Positions 63,774 through 64,000 of a stretch of 64,000 nt of DNA are shown one piece after another. Source of the stretch: Bacteroidales bacterium (GTDB lineage: Bacteria > Bacteroidota > Bacteroidia > Bacteroidales > Lentimicrobiaceae); contig JAEUTG010000002.1 in NCBI GenBank assembly GCA_016788045.1, forward strand, positions 1 to 64,000. The letters are read 5' to 3'. Every line of letters begins with the position of its first letter. The first letter of the stretch is position 1. The position numbers were made by a program, and so were the translations under genes. Under the pieces are notes generated by a model that was not told the DNA's origin, did no database searches, and was given only the letters and a program-made list of their open reading frames with translations.

Positions 63774-64000
63774 ATGAAGCAACTAAAAGTAGTAGGCGGC
63801 TTAAGAGCAGGAATGGCTAATGCTACATGGCCTTTCGCAACCTTAAAAGCCACGAAAGACAAACTGGTTTTAAAAGCCTTTATGATTGGTAAATTCTCAT
63901 TTTCAAAGGAGGATATTATTTCAATAGAACCTTATTATGATATTCCAATTATTGGAAGGGGAATAAAAATCAATCATAAGGTTATTCAATATAAGGAAAA
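63774..64000 (+). CDS. Hypothetical protein, N-terminal part (runs off the window)
   Basis: The ATG at 63774 opens a frame that is still open at the window end (about 75 residues). It contains MANATWPFATLKATKDKL and IGKFSFSKEDIISIEPYYD, typical of small PH-like proteins of unknown function found in Bacteroidota. It follows the immunity-like gene by six bases and shares its AT-rich composition, so it may belong to the same acquired segment. No function is assigned. Confidence 0.65.
   Translation, partial: MKQLKVVGGLRAGMANATWPFATLKATKDKLVLKAFMIGKFSFSKEDIISIEPYYDIPIIGRGIKINHKVIQYKE

Overview
The window is a gene-dense chromosomal stretch from a member of the Bacteroidota, probably a Bacteroidales-like lineage. 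The evidence is the 287-residue primary sigma factor of Bacteroidota type, several TAnnTTTG (-7) promoter motifs, few Shine-Dalgarno sequences, Bacteroidota-type lipoproteins, and the conserved order rpsO-pnp-rpoD. No rRNA, tRNA, CRISPR array, integrase or phage gene was seen. The species cannot be named from the sequence alone.

Layout. 1-6.1 kb: the 3' end of a GIY-YIG nuclease gene, an AddB-like nuclease, and a minus-strand group joining a MurU-like nucleotidyltransferase, two small unknown proteins and an AmgK-like sugar kinase fused to the C-terminal domain of RapZ. 6.3-13.1 kb: a ferritin-like protein, a very large thioester alpha-2-macroglobulin lipoprotein and an acetyltransferase. 13.2-34.9 kb: a purine/urate-type catabolic island with two transcription directions. 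xdhC-xdhA-xdhB-ygeY-ygeW run rightward. hyuA, ssnA, an xdhD-like molybdenum hydroxylase, two fold-type-II PLP enzymes and ygfK run leftward, with mocA divergent from ygfK. This matches the E. coli ygeW-ygeY-hyuA-ygfK-ssnA-xdhD locus, but no ygeX (diaminopropionate ammonia-lyase) is present. 34.9-39.7 kb: an NtrC-type regulator with an altered GAFTGA loop, and citrate lyase encoded as citF plus a citD-citE fusion. 40.2-45.6 kb: a lipoprotein, a lipid kinase, a SUI1 protein, a GT39-type glycosyltransferase and an MscS channel. 45.5-50.5 kb: a carotenoid operon (crtI, crtB, idi, crtZ and a membrane lycopene cyclase) predicted to make zeaxanthin. 50.8-57.4 kb: a lipoprotein, then a GbsR/MarR regulator followed by a LolA-like protein, two FtsX-type permeases, an ABC ATPase and a beta-barrel protein. 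57.6-61.1 kb: rpsO, pnp and rpoD. 61.1-64 kb: a recombination-scarred end with a duplicated sigma-factor tail, REP-like palindromes, a relic of an immunity-like gene, a 5'-truncated Rhs gene with its own tip, and an intact immunity-like gene.

How the genes fit together. XdhAB and the XdhD-like enzyme are molybdenum hydroxylases. MocA and XdhC supply and insert their cofactor, YgfK is a flavin/Fe-S electron-transfer partner, and HyuA, SsnA, YgeY and YgeW are hydrolases and a carbamoyltransferase acting on ring-opened ureides. Together they suggest anaerobic use of purines as carbon, nitrogen and energy source. The carotenoid genes include an oxygen-requiring hydroxylase, so the organism probably meets oxygen at times.

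A recurring feature is heptanucleotide tandem arrays between genes. They lie at the 3' end of xdhB, at both ends of a cassette carrying a four-helix-bundle gene inserted in the purine operon, next to a PLP-enzyme gene, and among dyad repeats upstream of the lycopene cyclase gene. The most interesting leads are the YgeX-less purine island, the AmgK-RapZ fusion beside MurU, a possible structured RNA near 39.8 kb, and the Rhs tip/immunity scar.
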